64,000 bases of DNA from contig JANEZZ010001513.1 of assembly GCA_026122225.1 (NCBI GenBank), forward strand, positions 1,426,001-1,490,000, written 5' to 3'. Shown here piece by piece: positions 48,101 through 59,171 of the stretch; position 1 is the first letter of the stretch, and the number at the start of each line of letters is the position of its first letter. The notes below the pieces were generated by a model. It saw only the letters and a program-made list of their open reading frames with translations, made no database searches and was not told the DNA's origin. The position numbers and the translations under genes are program-made. This DNA is from Heloderma charlesbogerti (taxonomy: Eukaryota; Chordata; Lepidosauria; Squamata; Helodermatidae).

Positions 48101-48265
48101 AGTATACTGCTACAATACAACTGGTAAATAGCACAGTATATTTTTAAAAATGTTAATTGGGTTGGACTTAAATGCCTACAACGAAATGATTGCAGATTCA
48201 TTCCATTCCAAATGGTATAAAAAGTGTGTTTATTCAAACTCTGATGAAGGATGCTTATGTTTTAG
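45141..48265. other. Intronic sequence upstream of exon 4
   Basis: No element identified. Small items: a direct duplication of GATCCCATTAGTTTC-like sequence near 45445-45500, a poly-T run near 46300, ATAC repeats near 47168-47180 and a (GT)n microsatellite at 47555-47573. Confidence 0.5.
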
Positions 48266-48404
48266 TAACAAGAAACCAGAGTCAGAATCCAATGCTGTGA
48301 AGAAAAAAGTCAACAAAGGAAAGGAAGGTTCTGAAAACTCAGATGTAGAAAAAACACCACCAGGCTCACCACATCCTGAAGAGGAAGATGATGCAGGAGT
48401 TCAG
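48266..48404 (+). CDS. CHD7: CHD7 coding exon (human exon 4 equivalent): Lys/Ser/acidic linker
   Basis: This exon continues the CHD7 linker. Its first base completes the split serine codon, followed by [19 protein letters not shown], then a Ser/Glu stretch ([13 protein letters not shown]) and an acidic run ending EEEDDAGVQ. The 3' splice site is TGTTTTAG|T and the 5' splice site CAG|GTACTA; the exon ends in phase 0. Length is 139 nt against 142 in human as I remember it. The difference is one in-frame codon, a Thr before EGSEN in human. The upstream sequence reads openly into the exon, but the splice site and the CHD7 match fix the start at 48266. The acidic/Ser-Pro patch is a plausible casein kinase or proline-directed kinase substrate, which is inference from composition only. 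Confidence 0.93.
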
Positions 48405-48854
48405 GTACTATGGTCAATCATTTGTTTTACAGTTAGGTGTGAACACTGTGGCATCATTCAAATATAATGTGAAACCATGGTGTAGTGTTATAAGAACTTG
48501 CTGCTGCAATCCTCTGGCTCATGTGCTTGCCCCCTCCTCCTCTGGTGTGGCTATGAGGAGGAGTTCAGAAGCTTTTGTTTCCTCTTTGGATTAATCACAC
48601 TTTTTGTTGTCTTAACTGGGACAAACTGTGGTTTATCTTGACTATGGTTCATAGTTTATGAAGTTGCTTTGTTTCAACCAGCCCTAGTTAAGTTTATACC
48701 ACACTTTAGGGTTTGGATGACATGCTAAACTGTGGTTAATCAAAAATGGAAGCAGAAGCTTCCAATCTTCTCTCACCTGCACTGGAGGAAGAGATGAGAA
48801 GGGGAATGCACAAGGCTTGTGGCTCATTCATTCTCATAATGGTAAACCATTGAT

Positions 48855-49050
48855 TTATTCATTCATTCAATTTATATCCCACCTATATACACAATACTTT
48901 AGGCAACATACAAAGTTAAAAACAAATTTAATCAAGAGAATCAACAATAAAAACAATACAGCATAAAAACGGTTTATAACAGTGAAAAGGAATAAGAATT
49001 CTAAAAAGGCCGGCCAGTTTAGCATTATATCCAAATGCACCCAGTACATT
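48855..49050 (-). mobile_element. LINE 3' tail fragment (antisense)
   Basis: Starts TTATTCATTCATTCAATTTA and continues with ATCCCACCTATATACACAAT and AACAATAAAAACAATACAGC, the layout of an L3/CR1 3' end without coding sequence. Confidence 0.55.
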
Positions 49051-49164
49051 TGAACATCATAATAAGGCAGGATTCCTGGCTTATCCTGGCTTATGTGCTG
49101 GTACATGCAGTTCACTCCCCCTTCATGTGACCAGGTAAAACTAACCAGAAAGGGATAGTATATT

Positions 49165-49295
49165 GTGATACCTGAACCTGGGATCCTGTTTTTTTTAACT
49201 CCCAAACAAGACAGGATTTGTAAGTCAGGAACAAATTTGTGATTCTATTTTGTTTTGGAGCAACAAACCAGGATCCCAGGCTTGGATGTCACGAT
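49165..49295. repeat. Inverted repeat (foldback element)
   Basis: GTGATACCTGAACCTGGGATCCTG on the left pairs with the complement of CAGGATCCCAGGCTTGGATG on the right, separated by about 60 bp. The right edge continues TCACGATAAGC, as in other foldbacks in this window (50500). Confidence 0.55.
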
Positions 49296-49998
49296 AAGCT
49301 CTCCTTTTTTATTTGCTTTACCGTCTCTCATGAAATGAGGAGCGAGCAGGCTACATGCACCAGTACGCTGCTTGTTTGCAGTAAGCCTGTAACGTGTGGC
49401 CAGTATGAAATGTGTATATGGCACAAATGTGTGTATGGCACAGATTACTAGCTCACCTTTGCTGTATTTATGTGCTGGTTGTCTTCTTTCGCTGGAGTAT
49501 TACACTGAATATTTACTTTAAAAGAGTGTGTCGGTTTGGAGGACCACTTTACCTAACCTTGGCATTTATGGTTAGGTCTGAGTATATGCAAACATTCTGA
49601 TGATGACTTTTACCTCTGTGATATAATTGCTGTCTCAGCTGATTAATTTCTTGATACTTGCATCTGTTGGTTTGGGGAGTTAGGACTACAGAAGAGGTGG
49701 GGAGATGGCCTTTGTGTGTATTTACATTTCATTTCCTTGATATTTCCTTGATAGCTCAGAGATAAACCATGTCAGAATTTCATGGGTGTTATGGTACAGA
49801 GAACTATATTGCACTACAATATAGTTTTCTGTAACATAATTTATATAATGGAATTACAATATTTGTAATTTTTTTCAATAAATTTCCGACCAATTCCTAC
49901 CAAAAAGTTTTCCTTTTTCATATCCTTCACATTGAGTTGACAGTTTCAGTGAGCTTTGAACTGTAATCCCAAATTCGCTTCTCTAGATGGTTAAATCA

Positions 49999-50024
49999 GT
50001 GTGTGTGTGTGTGTGTGTGTGTGT
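49999..50024. repeat. (GT)n microsatellite
   Basis: About 12 GT units, followed by a short TATA run at 50045-50057. Confidence 0.9.
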
Positions 50025-50138
50025 TATATACATGTGTGCATGTGTATATATATATATTGAGAACACATACATATGTGAATCACATTTGGGTTTGGGGTTT
50101 GTTTGTTTTTTTGGGCCTAATGTGCATCACTTTGCACT

Positions 50139-50181
50139 TAATTTACAGTGTAATTTACACTGTAATTTTACACTGTAAATT
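50139..50181. repeat. Small AT-rich palindrome
   Basis: AATTTACAGTGTAA at the left pairs with TTACACTGTAAATT at the right; the central part repeats the same ACTGTAATTT motif. Confidence 0.75.
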
Positions 50182-50389
50182 GTTGAGCCAATTTGGTGTC
50201 CTGATCTCCAAAACACGATTTGGTGGCTAGAAGCATCATACAGATTCCTAGAATTGCTCCCAGTCTTTCAAACCACAGTGCTCAGCCTGTCCATATGCGG
50301 GATATTAACTTTAGAAAGAGAGGAATAACAGAGAAAAAAAGCACAACACAAGGCACACTTTAGAACAAGGTTTGGAGGTAATGGCCTGG

Positions 50390-50650
50390 TTCGCACAACC
50401 ACTGAAGCCCATCATGGCTTACCCGTGGGGTTTTTTGGGTTGTGGGTGATTTGTTAACTGTGGCAGGGACCCACCTTGCACTGGGTTTGCAAGTCACGAT
50501 AAGCCACAGCTTCCGCGGCTTAAATATTCACAATGGCTGCCGGCACGCACTGCATCCCACTATAGCTTAAACAAGTTGCGGTGGGCTGTGGCAATATCTG
50601 ATTAGCTCTAATCAGACTTTGTCCAATTTGGATGCCACAGCAAATGTTTT
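50390..50650. repeat. Worn foldback DNA element
   Basis: Contains CACTGAAGCCCATCATGGCT, TGGGTTTGCAAGTCACGATA and CTTAAATATTCACAATGGCT followed by GCACGCACTGC. These resemble the palindromic element at 44927-45140. Confidence 0.45.
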
Positions 50651-53369
50651 GGGAACTCTTTAGAGTCAACTTGGGAATTCAGACATCATGAAGATTGCAT
50701 GCTCAATGAAGTGCAATGGAGGAAAAGGAGTTACAACTAGACATGTTTAGCAGAATTCTTGCTCTTCTTTCTCTTCCTCTTTCATTCCTTTCTCCTCTGA
50801 GTTTTTCCTCTTTCATTCCTTCACCCCTTTGGGGTACATGACTTCCAAGGCCTTCTTCAAAAAGTATATCCATTGGGGCAGAAAGATACCGCTAACGGGC
50901 AGACACAGTTACTGTCTCTTCTGCCTCTGTTCCACACATAAAGTGGACTTGTGTACCTACTGCCAGGCCTTTACTAAACAGGCCAGAAGAAATAAACAGA
51001 ATGCCTCTGCACCCTTCTGTGGGAATAAGCCTTCAAGGCAGCAGAAAGAGCCATGCGGAATCGCCCTCTGCAAGCTACCGCCATTTGCACGATGCTGGCA
51101 CAGATTGTATTGCAGCTTCTCAGAGTGCTGCAGGGCAGTCATCCCTGGTATCAGGAGTATTGTCCCTTTCTGGCATCGGCTTCAACTGCAGCACCTCAGC
51201 TTAGAACCAAGCCCTCGGTATAGGCAGTCGAGACCAAAAAGTTAAAACCGGCCAAGTCCTGAAATAAATGCCCTGACAATCCCCAGGCAGCAGGACCAAA
51301 AAGGAAAAAGACTGCTCATGTGAGCAGATCAGATGATGAGATCAAATGGCTTAACCCACACTGAAGCATCTACCCTTGGTACCAATGGTTGCACAACCTA
51401 CTTGTCTCTAATATCAGTTCTGGAGAAAATGTGACTCCCATGGGATTGCAACTACTCAGATGACATTCAGTACATGGGGTTGGTATCGGAAGCCAAATCC
51501 AGGGAATGCTCCTCCCTGGAACGCTACCAGCCTTCTCTGCAGGAACATCCCCTAGATACCAAGAAACTTCACCAGCCTCACCTGCCTCATTGGGGAGCTT
51601 CCTCCAGCATCCCTCCAACATGCCATTGGAGTACCATTGACACTCATACTTCAAGAGATCTCCTCCATACAATTACGAGGATCGCTCTCCACTATGAAGG
51701 CATCACTGTTCCTCCTGATAGTATCATGACTACAGGGATAAAAATGCTCAGCATTACTACTCATGCCACCAATGTTCTCACTCCCATCACCATAGCAAAT
51801 GATCACAGGTGCCCCCCAACCTTTCACCACCGACCCACACCATATCTAAACTACCTGATACACAGTTACTGGCTACTACTACAGTACCTATTTTACCAGC
51901 TTGCTGTTTGCATCATGCTCCCCTATTCCAGCTAATTTCTTCCAAGATGTAATTACAAAATTCCTGGAAGCCACACCCCCAACTGCCATCAGCGGTTTCA
52001 CTAGCTAAAACTTCACCAACTGCTAACCTGGATCCACCTTCCAACCCACGTTCCAAGGATCACTCCAATTCGTCGGCTTCTTCTGTGGTGGCCTCAACCT
52101 CCTCCCCTGATGCTACTGTCAGGGATCAAAAAACCCTCTCTCCATCTGATTACATTAAGTCCTATGCAGAACAGATACTGAAAATGGTAAAATCCTTAGG
52201 GCTAGAAATTAAGTCTCCACTGGTCCTGGTTCTGGTATTTTAGAGGGTTCAACTGGACTTAGCCCCCCGGTCACTTTTTCCATACTCCCCATGCTCTTGC
52301 ATATCATTAAGCAATGATGGTCAAAACTTTCCACCATATCCCCTACATCTAGAAAGATAGAGAATCTAGACTGGGTTCAGGAAGAGGACTGCTGTTCCCT
52401 TTTTAAACACTGCATTCCAAACTCCATAATAGTGGAGGCATTCCAGTCAAAGACCAGACAAAACCCCAATTCTGCTCCTGTCAACTCAGAGGGGAGAAAA
52501 TTAGACTCAGTGGGGCATAGGATCTACTCTATTGCAGCTCTAGCCCTGCGAGTAGCCAATTTTGAGGACTGCCTGGCAGCCTACCAACAGTTCCTATGGG
52601 AAAAAGCAGCAACCTTTTGACTGCTTTCCGGAGGATGTACAAAACCTGGCAATGATACTTCAGGCCGAAGCTCACAGACTTGCCAGCTAACAAATCAGTA
52701 TGGCCTGCTATATGGCCAACTGCCGCTCCAAGGCTATGCAGCTGCCGTATTGTTATGATGCCACACTTGGCTTTAAACTGCAGGGCTTAACCAGCATGCT
52801 AGATCTGGGGTGGAAGACCTCACATGTAACGGCAAAGGCCTCTTCAGTGCATCTCCGTACGAAAGCTTGGACCATCTTCACAAAGGAAAACATCCACCTG
52901 AAAGATGGGAATGGGACCCCGATATTCTTCAGTATCCATGAATCCTCCACATCCATATGAGCAGCACCAGGGGCCAGCTTGACGCCAACCTGATTCAGCT
53001 TCAAACAGACCCCAAAAGCATTGTATTGGACTTGTATACCCATTTTCAGGGCAAACACCACCAATTCACACAGGGCTAAGTGCACTAACCAATCCAAGCT
53101 TCAGCTTTGATTGCAGAAGGGTCTGGTCATTGGCCCTGTTTTTCTCCAACACTCTCAGACCTTTTCTTGCCACTTGAGAATCCATCACCACTGATACGTG
53201 GGTTCTATCAATCATTGCTCAGGGTTACTCCATTGTAGATACCCCCCCTACAGTAATCTTCTGCTGCACTGACCCTCCTCCAGTCCTCAGAGAAGAAATA
53301 GCTACGTTTTTAAGCAAAGGCACAATACAAAGAATCGCTGTGCTCAAAAGTTTTTTTCCTCTAGATAAC

Positions 53370-53845
53370 TTCTCCATCCCCAAGAAGGATGGAGGTCTTC
53401 GACCTATACTTCACCTTCAGGATGTCAGTTGTTCTGTTCATCCAGTGAAGTTCTGAATGACTACACTCTCCTCCATTCTCCTTTTACTGCATCAAGGGGA
53501 CTGGTTTGCCATAACAGATCTCAGTGACACCTATTTTCACATCTCTATTTACCCTGCCTCATTCAGTTTCCTCAGGTTTGCCCTAGGCAACAAGCTTTTC
53601 CAGTTCGAAGTTCTCCTGTTTGGTCTGGCTGTAGCACTGAGGTTCTTTACAAAATGTATAGTGGTAGTGGCACCACACTTGCATCTCCAAGGAATCATCA
53701 TTTTTCTATATGTAGACTGGCTCCTGGTTGCTCCATCATTCCAACATCTCCTGGCCACCATCACCTCAACTCTGTCACTTCTGGAATCCCTCGGCCTACA
53801 GGTCAACAAGGAAAAGTCCTGCCTCATCTCTTCTCAAACATGACA
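53370..53845 (+). pseudogene. DIRS-type reverse transcriptase, broken
   Basis: Reverse-transcriptase remnant of the DIRS-like element. The best frame (53457-53843) runs MTTLSSILLLLHQGDWFAIT, DLSDTYFHISIYP, FLRFALGNKLFQFEVLLFGL and FTKCIVVVAPHLHLQG. The catalytic box, normally Y-x-D-D before WLL, reads YVDWLLVAP, so one catalytic Asp is lost. The upstream part (PKKDGG-like near 53380) is in another frame with stops. The enzyme would copy element RNA into DNA; this copy could not. Confidence 0.85.
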
Positions 53846-55079
53846 ATTCATAGAAGCACTTCTCGATTTGATGCCTGACTACCTGCAGGCAGAGCAGATA
53901 TGCTAAGACATCCTGCCTATGGGGTGAAATACCACTCCAGTTCCTAAGCAATCACATGCAGCATCTTCTCGGGTTCATGGCTATGACCACAGTGGTAATT
54001 CCTCTAGGACACAACTGCGTGTTTCCTCTGGTCCTTCAACTATGAGATGGCCCCAAGACCTGCATTCTGGACCTTCTGATTCTAATCCAACACTCTCTGG
54101 GCTGTGGACAGATCCCTCTTACAGGGGCTCAGCTTTCAGCCCCTTTACTCATCATTAACAGTGACCACAGTTTTGTTCCTTTCTGGCTGGGGGCCCCTAC
54201 TGTGTTCCACTCAGGGTCCGTGGACAGTGGTCATGACAGGAATTGAGCTCTACTCATTAATAAGCTTAAATTGCTTGTGGTCACAAAAGCTTCCCGGACA
54301 CTCGAAATGCACATCACGAGACAATCTGTCCGAATTGCTATGTACAAAACCACAGTAGTCTTTTATATTAACAAAGTGAAGGAAAGTCTCTCTCCCTCCT
54401 ACTGCTCACTCTGAACTTCTGGGACTTGTGTGTACTCTGATGCATTGTTCCTGTCGCCACCCATTTTTCAGGAATATCAAGCATCCTAGCAAATTCACTC
54501 AGCAGAACAGGGACCACCCCTCATGAGTGGGAGCTTTCTCCAACAGTTGCGTCCAACCTCTTCATGATGCGGGATACCACACTATCAACCCCTTTGCCAT
54601 GAGCCTGAACTCGAAATGCAGTACCTTCTGCAGCAGGGCAGGGCATGACCCAGATACTCTAGGCGATTCCTTTCTCCTACATTGGGGAAGTACCTTGATT
54701 TATGCCTTTCCTCCCTTCCCCCTCATCACACATGTCGTGAACAAGACAGAAAATGACAGAGCACCTAGTATCTTAATAATCCTGTGATGGCCAAGGCAAA
54801 CATGGTTTGCTACATCGCTCCTCCTGTTTCACCGTGATTTTCTCCACCCTCCTCATTGACCAGACCTCCTCATGATGAACAGGGGGAAGATCAGACACTC
54901 TGACCTTCAAAACTTAACACCTCACAGCCTGGAGAGTCGACAGCCTAACCTCTTCTCCAAAGAGAAGTTGGAAGTGATGACTGCCTTCTGCAAACCCTCT
55001 ACTTGGGCTTCATATTTTCACATTTTCTAGCATCTATGGGTCAAAATCCAGAGTCCTGTGGTCTTCCTCAAGAAAGGCT

Positions 55080-55499
55080 TACTCCTTTCTCTTAAGAATA
55101 AAGGTCTGGCACTCTCATCACTGAAGGTTTACTTAGCAGCACTATCAGATAATTATTGCAAGGTCTAGAGTTTCTCCATGTACTTGTACCCTGATGTCAA
55201 ACATTTCCTTAATGGACTCCCTAGTCTTTATCCACCAGTCCAGCACTCGCCCTATCCAAGTATGTGGCCATTCCACTAGGGCCATAGCATCTTCTGCTGC
55301 TTTCCTCAGGGACGTTCCACTTACTCATCGTTGTAGTGCCGCACCTCGGGCTCAACCCTCTACCTTCATCAAACATTACTGCCTAGACATCAGGGCTCAT
55401 GCAGATGCAGCCTTTGGCATGGTGGTTCTTTTTATGGTTTTGGCATGTGATCTCCCTCCTCTGGTAGGTCTCCTGCTTTTCAGTCACCTATATGTATGA
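55080..55499 (+). pseudogene. DIRS-type tyrosine recombinase, internally deleted
   Basis: The N-terminal part reads LSLKNKGLALSSLKVYLAAL (about 55090-55150), then HFLNGLPSLYPP near 55200 in another frame. Soon after come HSTRAIASSAAFLRDVPL and PSTFIKHYCLDIRAHADAAF (about 55270-55420). The H-x-x-R box and the candidate nucleophile Tyr (in KHY) are recognisable. The core catalytic region between the N-terminal part and HSTR is almost entirely missing, which indicates an internal deletion as well as frameshifts. Confidence 0.8.
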
Positions 55500-55534
55500 G
55501 TCACAGAGACCATGAAGGAGGAGGACAGGTTGCT

Positions 55535-55722
55535 TACCTGTAATTGTGGTTCTTCAAGTGGTCACCTGTGAACTCGCATTACTCTTTTATTCCTCTGCTG
55601 CGGCAGACTCAGGACTGAGAGGGGGGTGGGAGCCATGCCTGGAGCATACACATAACCCATATGTGTGAGTTCACATATGACCACTCAAAAAACCAGTTAC
55701 AGGTAGGTGACCTGTCCCTCAT
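55535..55722. repeat. Terminal inverted-repeat structure of the DIRS-like element
   Basis: TTGCTTACCTGTAATTGTGG, TTCTTCAAGTGGTCACCTGT and GAACTC on the left pair with the complement of GAGTTCACATATGACCACTC and CCAGTTACAGGTAGGTGACC on the right, around a central region of about 90 bp. This fits the terminal repeat and internal complementary region at the 3' end of DIRS elements. Confidence 0.75.
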
Positions 55723-56696
55723 TGTGCCTCTGATGAAAGTCAAAAACATTTTCAAAATTTCAAGTACATAATGTTTATGCAGTCACTCCATATATATTTT
55801 TGTTGACACTCTCAAATAATCCTAAAAGTTTAGTAAGACAGAAACCATGCCAATTATCTCTTAGCAAGTCTTGTTGTATGAACAATCCCCACATTTGGAC
55901 TCTTTTCAGTAGCTATATGTTATCTAGGAGATGCTAGCTAGACTTGAGAGTTCAATCCTGAAATTGTTTGCTTTTTATAGATCTCAAGAGTGTATTTTGT
56001 CTCTTTTTCTCTCCCCTGCCCTCAGGACAAACAGCACCAGTTATGTAGTAGAAAGCTCATAATAGAAAGACTTTCTTAATCTTCTGTCACCTAAATTCAG
56101 AAGAAGATAGGCTTCTAAGATGTCTTAAAGATTTGGTAAATTTCTTATTAATATGAGATAACAAAGAAATTTACCAAATAAAGTATGATTCACTGGTAGG
56201 ACACCACTGGAATGAATAAAATCAGCAACTCACTTGCAGGGACCATTAGAATGATGAACACCTATTTCAAACATAGATCCAGTTTGCATTACCCATTGCA
56301 GCTTGGAAGCTGCATTCCCATTGTTCAGTCCCACACCAAACCAGTAACATAGGTATGGAGGTGCCATGTAGATAGGGCAAATAACATGGTTCTCTTCCAA
56401 GTGAACAAGAAATGCTGGGGTAGAGTAGAATCACATAATTTACCAATGGTTCCTCCACACAGTTGTTGTATGGCATTTGAACTTTATCTGCAGCCCCCAC
56501 CCCCTTTTCCCCACTGCTTATCTGTTTCCTGCCAATCATCTGAGAGGTGGGAAATAACTGAGCAGTGAAGGAAAGAGAGTGGAACTCTGCTCAGCTGTTC
56601 CCTGCTAATTAGCTGATTGGGAAGGAATGCCATCGGCCAGATGGGAATGCACCATGGGCTGGTTCTGGCCTGGAGGTCCATAGCTCCTGTTTGTTT
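55723..56696. other. Intronic sequence between the DIRS and L3 elements
   Basis: Contains a perfect 16-bp inverted repeat (56131-56179). The 56560-56690 part (TGCACCATGGGCTGGTTCTG, GCCTGGAGGTCCATAGCTCC) resembles sequence near 3700-3760. Nothing else recognised. Confidence 0.5.
56131..56179. repeat. Perfect 16-bp-arm hairpin
   Basis: ATTTGGTAAATTTCTT (56131-56146) and its exact complement (56164-56179) around a 17-nt loop. Confidence 0.9.
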
Positions 56697-58700
56697 GTTT
56701 CATTTCATTTCTATACTGCTCAATAGCCGAAGCTCTCTGGGCGGTTCACAAAAATTAAAACCAAACAGCACACAATAAAACAATTTAAAATATATAGAAC
56801 ATTAAAGCCACGATATAACAATGCAACCACAATAAGACCTAGCAGCAGTGCAGGAGTTTAAAATACAGATTTAAAACAGCAAAGCTAAAAGTTCAGAAAG
56901 CTAAAATGCTAAAATGCCTGGGAGAATAAAAAGGTCTTCACCTGGCGCCGAAAGGAATACAATGTAGGTGCCAGGCGAACCTCGCTAGGAAGCTCATTCC
57001 AGAGCTGGGGTGCCACAGCAGAAAAAGCCCTCCTCCTAGTAGCCACCCGCCTCACTTCCTTTGGCAGGGGCTCATGGAGGAGGGCCGCTGACAAAGATCT
57101 TAAGGTCTGGGCAGGCACATAGGGGAGGAGGCGATCCTTCAGATAACCTGGCCCCAACCCGTTAAGGGCTTTAAATGTTAATACCAGCACTTTGAATCGG
57201 GCCCGGAAATGGACTGGCAGCCAGTGCAGGTGGAAAAGTACTGGCGTAATATGAGCTCGCAGGCCAGTCCCTGTTAACAGTCTTGCTGCCCTGTTTTGGA
57301 CCAGCTGAAGTTTCTGGACCGTTTTCAAAGGCAGCCCCACGTATAACGCATTGCAGTAATCCAGACGAGAAGTTATCAGAGCATGGATCACTGTAGCTAG
57401 GCTATATCTGTCCAGATAAGGGCATAGTTGGTATACCAGCCTAAGCTGATAAAAAGTGCTCCGTGCCACTGAGTTCACCTGTGCCTCAAGTGACAGTTCT
57501 GGATCCAAGAGCACCCCCAAACTACGAACCTGATCCTTTAGGGGGAGTGCAACCCCCTCCAGAACAGGTTGAATATCACCTAGCCGGGTAGACGAACCAC
57601 CCACTAACAGTACCTCTGTCTTGTCTGGATTGAGTTTCAGTTTATTGGCCCTCATCCAGTCCATTACCGTGCCCAGGCCCTGATTCAGAACAGCCACTGC
57701 CTCACCTGGATTTGATGAGAAAGAGAGGTAAAGCTGGGTGTCATCCACATATTGATGGCACCTCAGCCCACACCTCCGGATAACTTCCCCCAGCGGTTTC
57801 ATGTAGATGTTAAACAGCATGGGGGATAAAATAGAGCCCTGTGGAACCCCATGGCACAATTGCCATGGCACAGAGCAATAATCTCCCAGCACCACCTTCT
57901 GGAATCGGCCATCCAAGTAGGAGCAGAACCACTGTAGTGCAGTGCCTCCAACTCCCAACCCAGACAACCTATCCAGAAGGATACCATGGTCGATGGTATC
58001 GAAAGCCGCTGAGAGGTCCAGAAGAATCAACAGGGTTGCACTCCCCCTGGCCCTCTTCCGGCAGAGGTCATCCCACAGGGCGACCAAGGCAGCTTCCATT
58101 CCAAAACCAGGCCTGAAGCCCGATTGAAATGGATCTAGATAATCCGTTTCATTCAAGAGTGCCTGGAGCTGTCCTACAACCACTCGCTCAAGCACCTTGC
58201 TCAGGAAGGGGATGTTGGCCACTGGCCTATAATTGTTAACATCCTCAGGGTCCAGTTTAGGCTTTTTCAGGAGTGGTCTAATTACCGCCTCTTTTAAAGC
58301 AGCAGGCACCACTCCCTCTTTCAAGGAGGAATTTACAACCTCCTGGACCCAGCCGGACATCCCCTCCTTGTTTGATTTAATAAGCCATGAAGGGCAAGGG
58401 TCAAGCACACAAGTGGTCGATCAGACTTGGCCAAGCACCTTGTCCACATCCTCAGGCCTCAGTAACTGAAACTCATCCAATAAAACTGGACTAGACGGTG
58501 CTCTGAACGCCTCTACCAATGGAACTGCATTAATGGTGGTGTCCAATTCATGACGAATCTGAGTGACTTTATCTTCAAAGTGCCTTGCAAACTTATCACA
58601 GCGTGCCACCGCGAGTTCCACCGTCTCTCTCCCTGGCCCAGACTGTAACAGGCCACGAACCACTCAGAAAAGCTCCGCTGGACGACACCTGTTCCTGCTG
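56697..58700 (-). mobile_element. L3/CR1-type LINE copy E (5'-truncated, youngest-looking)
   Basis: An antisense copy of about 2 kb with the 3' tail at 56697 (short TTTG/TTTC run) and a nearly uninterrupted frame over its coding part (see 56909-58663). It lacks the endonuclease seen in copy C. Same 3' subfamily as copies A and B, far less decayed. Its 5' edge lies about 330 bp upstream of CHD7 exon 5. Confidence 0.9.
56909..58663 (-). pseudogene. LINE reverse transcriptase, one in-frame stop
   Basis: Minus-strand frame of about 580 codons, interrupted once by TGA (58421-58423) between VLGQV and STTCVLDPCPSW. The 499 codons after it are open. Features: VIRPLLKKPKLDPEDVNNYR, PFQSGFRPGFGMEAALVALW, LLDLSAAFDTIDHGILLDRL, GVPQGSILSPMLFNIYMKPL, the catalytic box YVDDTQLYLSF, NKLKLNPDKTEVLLV, and the C-terminal LDYCNALYVGLPLKTVQKLQ and LHWLPVHFRARFKVLVL blocks to FLFSQAF. 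The palm and box are intact. The stop is at a position where CGA to TGA (CpG decay) would explain it. It would copy LINE RNA at a nicked target, but without an endonuclease domain this copy is not autonomous. Confidence 0.88.
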
Positions 58701-59033
58701 TGGGGTCTCTATATGAGACTGTCTAAAGTGTGCTCCCTCCAGGAAGAGTGCTGTGGCCTCCTTTCTGTTACTCTTCTCTTATCTACAACATCTAGCATGT
58801 GTTTCTCTACTTTGATGTGGGTTTCCTCCAAGTTTTAATTGTATTTCGTAGTGAGAAGCAGAATCATCACCCAGTCAGGAGAAAAGAAGTGACACCCTCT
58901 TTTGTGATGAGGCTTTTTGTATTCTTGCCTCTGTCCTACTTTCAAAAGGGAATGGCCTTCTCTTTTGAGAACTATGCCACTGGTAACCAAGAGAATGGAT
59001 ATTTACATGGAAGATTAACATTTTCTTTTTCAG
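58701..59033. other. Intronic sequence before exon 5
   Basis: No element recognised except the polypyrimidine tract at exon 5 (59020-59033). Confidence 0.5.
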
Positions 59034-59171
59034 AAGAGGCGCTCCAGCAGACAGGTTAAGAGGAAGCGTTATACAGAAGACCTGGAGTTCAAGATTTCTG
59101 ATGAAGAAGTTGATGACGCAGATGGTGCTGGAAGAAACTCCCCTTCAAATACTTCACAATCTGAGCAACAG
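59034..59171 (+). CDS. CHD7: CHD7 coding exon (human exon 5 equivalent): basic-to-acidic segment
   Basis: The exon encodes 46 codons starting [19 protein letters not shown] and continuing with an acidic stretch ([10 protein letters not shown]) and a Ser-rich end ([11 protein letters not shown]). The very basic start resembles a nuclear-localisation or DNA-contact patch. Splice sites are TTTTTCAG|A and CAG|GTCTGT, both phase 0, and the 138-nt length equals the human exon as remembered. This is the best conserved of the five exons and most clearly identifies CHD7. The exon is only about 330 bp from the 5' edge of the L3 LINE copy at 56697-58700, so a repeat lies close to its 3' splice site. Confidence 0.95.

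Larger units (their letters stand above)
34601..48265 (+). other. CHD7: CHD7 intron 3
   Basis: A 13,665-bp intron bounded by GTATGT and TTTTAG. It contains a SINE remnant, an hAT-type MITE, LINE 3' ends, a candidate solo LTR, a BovB LINE fragment and a double palindrome, listed separately. Much of 34601-36529 and 45141-48265 shows no recognisable element. Confidence 0.88.
50830..55722 (+). mobile_element. DIRS-like tyrosine-recombinase retrotransposon (decayed)
   Basis: A sense-strand remnant of about 4.9 kb. In order: a gag-like start with a zinc-knuckle-like Cys/His cluster (SYCLFCLCSTHKVDLCTYC near 50905-50970); further gag-like pieces (RVANFEDCLAAYQQFLW near 52550); a reverse transcriptase (about 53370-53845) with MTTLSSILLLLHQGDWFA and LFGLAVALRFFTKC; and a tyrosine recombinase (about 55080-55499) with GLALSSLKVYLAAL and the HSTR and HY motifs. 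An inverted-repeat end (55535-55722) closes it. This order is that of DIRS elements, which integrate by tyrosine recombinase instead of an integrase. Many frameshifts and stops. The left end was not located and may extend upstream of 50830. Confidence 0.85.
48405..59033 (+). other. CHD7: CHD7 intron 4
   Basis: A 10,629-bp intron, well over half of it made of two retroelements: a DIRS-like element in sense orientation and an L3/CR1 LINE copy in antisense. Smaller inverted repeats lie at 49165-49295, 50139-50181, 50390-50650 and 56131-56179. Confidence 0.88.

Noticed and set aside
50829..51245. Independent Cys/His-rich host gene
   Set aside because: The Cys/His cluster matches the gag-like start of DIRS elements and is followed by the same element's reverse transcriptase and recombinase.
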